NCBI RefSeq assembly: GCF_023556315.2
Contig: NZ_CP116221.1
Coordinates: forward strand, 2,181,001 to 2,245,000
Source: Psychroserpens ponticola
Lineage (GTDB): Bacteria > Bacteroidota > Bacteroidia > Flavobacteriales > Flavobacteriaceae
DNA: 64,000 nucleotides
Reading direction: 5' to 3'
The position numbers were made by a program, and so were the translations under genes. Below, piece after piece: positions 62,710 to 64,000 of the stretch (position 1 is the stretch's first letter; each line of letters opens with the position of its first letter). The notes below the pieces were generated by a model. The model was not told the DNA's origin, made no database searches, and saw nothing but the letters and a program-made list of their open reading frames with translations.

Positions 62710-64000
62710 TTATTTTACTTCTTCAAAATCTACGTCTTCAACATCACTTCCTTCTGCTTCGCCATTTTGGCTTGCATCTGGTCCTGGTGCTTCAGCTCCA
62801 CCTTGAGCATCGGCTTGCGCTTTGTACATTTCTTCTGAAGCAACTTTCCAAGCTTCATTGATTTTCTCTAAAGCTGGTTCGATAACTTCAATTTCCTTAG
62901 TTTCGTAAGCTTTTTTCAATTCTTCAAGAGCTTCTTCGATTGGTTGTTTTTTATCATCAGATAATTTATCACCAAATTCTTTAAGCTGACTTTCTGTTTG
63001 GAAAATCATAGCATCAGCTTCATTTAATTTCGTTGCATTTGCTACTGCTTTAGCATCTGCATCAGCATTTGCTTCAGCTTCTTGTTTCATCTTTTGAATT
63101 TCTTCATCAGTTAATCCTGAAGACGCTTCAATTCTAATATCTTGTTTCTTACCAGTAGCCTTATCTTCTGCAGATACTTTAATAATACCATTTGCATCAA
63201 TATCAAAAATCACTTCAATTTGAGGTGTTCCTCTTTGCGCTGGCGGAATACCATCTAAATGGAAACGACCAATTGTTTTGTTATCAGCTGCCATTGAACG
63301 TTCTCCTTGCAATACATGGATTTCTACTGATGGCTGATTATCTGCTGCTGTTGAAAATACTTGAGATTTCTTAGTCGGAATCGTTGTATTTGCTTCAATC
63401 AACTTTGTCATCACATTACCCATAGTTTCAATACCAAGAGATAATGGTGTTACGTCTAATAACAGAACGTCTTTCACATCACCTGATAATACACCACCTT
63501 GGATTCCTGCTCCTAAAGATACAACCTCATCTGGATTAACACCTTTACTTGGTGCTTTTCCGAAGAACTTCTCTACCTCTGCTTGAACTACTGGAATACG
63601 AGTTGAACCACCTACTAAAATAACTTCGTCAATATCACTTTTTGATAAACCTGCTGCTTTTAAAGCTGCTGCACATGGCTCAATTGTACGTTTTACTAAA
63701 TCGTCTATTAATTGTTCAAATTTAGAACGTGTTAATGTACGTACTAAGTGTTTTGGCCCTGAAGCTGTAGCTGTTACGTAAGGTAAATTGATTTCAGTTT
63801 GCGCTGAAGATGATAATTCAATCTTCGCTTTTTCTGAAGCTTCCTTTAAACGTTGTAAAGCCATAGGATCTTTACGTAAATCAATATTTTCTTCAGCATT
63901 AAATTCGTCAGCTAACCAGTTGATGATCTTTTGATCAACATCATCACCTCCTAAGTGTGTATCTCCATCTGTAGATAATACTTCAAATACACCATCTCCT
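62710..64000 (-). CDS. dnaK: Molecular chaperone DnaK (C-terminal 429 residues, partial)
   Basis: The gene runs off the right edge; the reading frame is open to 64000 and encodes [20 protein letters not shown] at the edge, an ATPase-domain segment. The visible part covers the C-terminal half of the nucleotide-binding domain ([11 protein letters not shown]), the linker [15 protein letters not shown], the substrate-binding beta domain, and the helical lid. The C-terminus is [13 protein letters not shown], the acidic tail typical of DnaK. DnaK binds exposed hydrophobic segments of client proteins in an ATP cycle with DnaJ and GrpE. The internal ATG at 63864 is not the start. Confidence 0.96.
   Translation of the reverse strand, partial: GDGVFEVLSTDGDTHLGGDDVDQKIINWLADEFNAEENIDLRKDPMALQRLKEASEKAKIELSSSAQTEINLPYVTATASGPKHLVRTLTRSKFEQLIDDLVKRTIEPCAAALKAAGLSKSDIDEVILVGGSTRIPVVQAEVEKFFGKAPSKGVNPDEVVSLGAGIQGGVLSGDVKDVLLLDVTPLSLGIETMGNVMTKLIEANTTIPTKKSQVFSTAADNQPSVEIHVLQGERSMAADNKTIGRFHLDGIPPAQRGTPQIEVIFDIDANGIIKVSAEDKATGKKQDIRIEASSGLTDEEIQKMKQEAEANADADAKAVANATKLNEADAMIFQTESQLKEFGDKLSDDKKQPIEEALEELKKAYETKEIEVIEPALEKINEAWKVASEEMYKAQADAQGGAEAPGPDASQNGEAEGSDVEDVDFEEVK

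Overview
This AT-rich window looks like chromosome from a marine member of the Flavobacteriaceae (Bacteroidota). The main reasons are four large secreted proteins with C-terminal type IX secretion (T9SS) sorting domains, Bacteroidota-type promoters (TTG, about 20 nt, TAnnTTTG), the local gene families (DUF4294 protein, ABC-2 permease fused to an M1 peptidase, GEVED protein, Nnr, fused ThrA), and REP-like intergenic repeats of a kind common in this group. The genus cannot be fixed from the sequence alone.

Layout. 1-1225: the end of a methyltransferase gene, a small exported protein, and a tRNA operon (Ser-GCT, Pro-TGG, Arg-TCT) with a clear promoter and terminator. 1318-12623: housekeeping genes, namely a 7TM-HD phosphodiesterase, thiolase, NlpC/P60 hydrolase, TPR protein, gyrA, clpC and a small STAS-like protein. 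12796-31427: a tandem duplication that dominates the window. It carries two giant genes (2701 and 3033 codons) for T9SS-exported, cysteine-rich HYR-like repeat proteins, followed by hutH. 32984-41743: a TlpA-like lipoprotein, nnr, the thrA-thrB-thrC operon, a HlyIII protein and a DUF4294 protein. 42002-51497: an ABC transporter with permease-M1 peptidase fusion, an M42 peptidase, an aminotransferase, a Nudix hydrolase, a DUF2341 T9SS protein and a PrsW-type protease. 51583-55264: a three-gene biotin-dependent acyl-CoA carboxylase operon. 55373-64000: GNAT and DinB proteins, an MsbA-like exporter, a Bcr/CflA transporter, a GEVED T9SS protein, a 48-residue basic protein, an RlmI-like methyltransferase and the C-terminal part of dnaK.

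The giant pair is the most unusual part. The two copies look almost identical at both ends, including about 150 bp downstream of the stop codon. They differ in the number of perfect-length 252-bp modules (8 versus 12) and in two sharply bounded exchanged segments. One is about 465 bp covering most of two modules; the other is about 365 bp encoding an inserted domain. Between the copies lies a decayed 81-bp piece of the 3' end of hutH, about 73% identical to the intact gene 10 kb away. It marks the duplication end point and indicates an old duplication, so the near identity of the giant genes is best explained by continuing gene conversion. The leaders have also diverged, apart from a perfectly conserved 79-bp island that holds a candidate promoter and operator. 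I read the locus as a concerted, cassette-exchanging surface-protein pair; this function is inference.

The remaining genes are mostly ordinary metabolism: threonine synthesis from aspartate, carboxylation of a short acyl-CoA, thiolysis of acyl-CoA, histidine degradation and repair of damaged NAD(P)H. REP-like inverted repeats occupy several intergenic gaps, including both gaps of the carboxylase operon.
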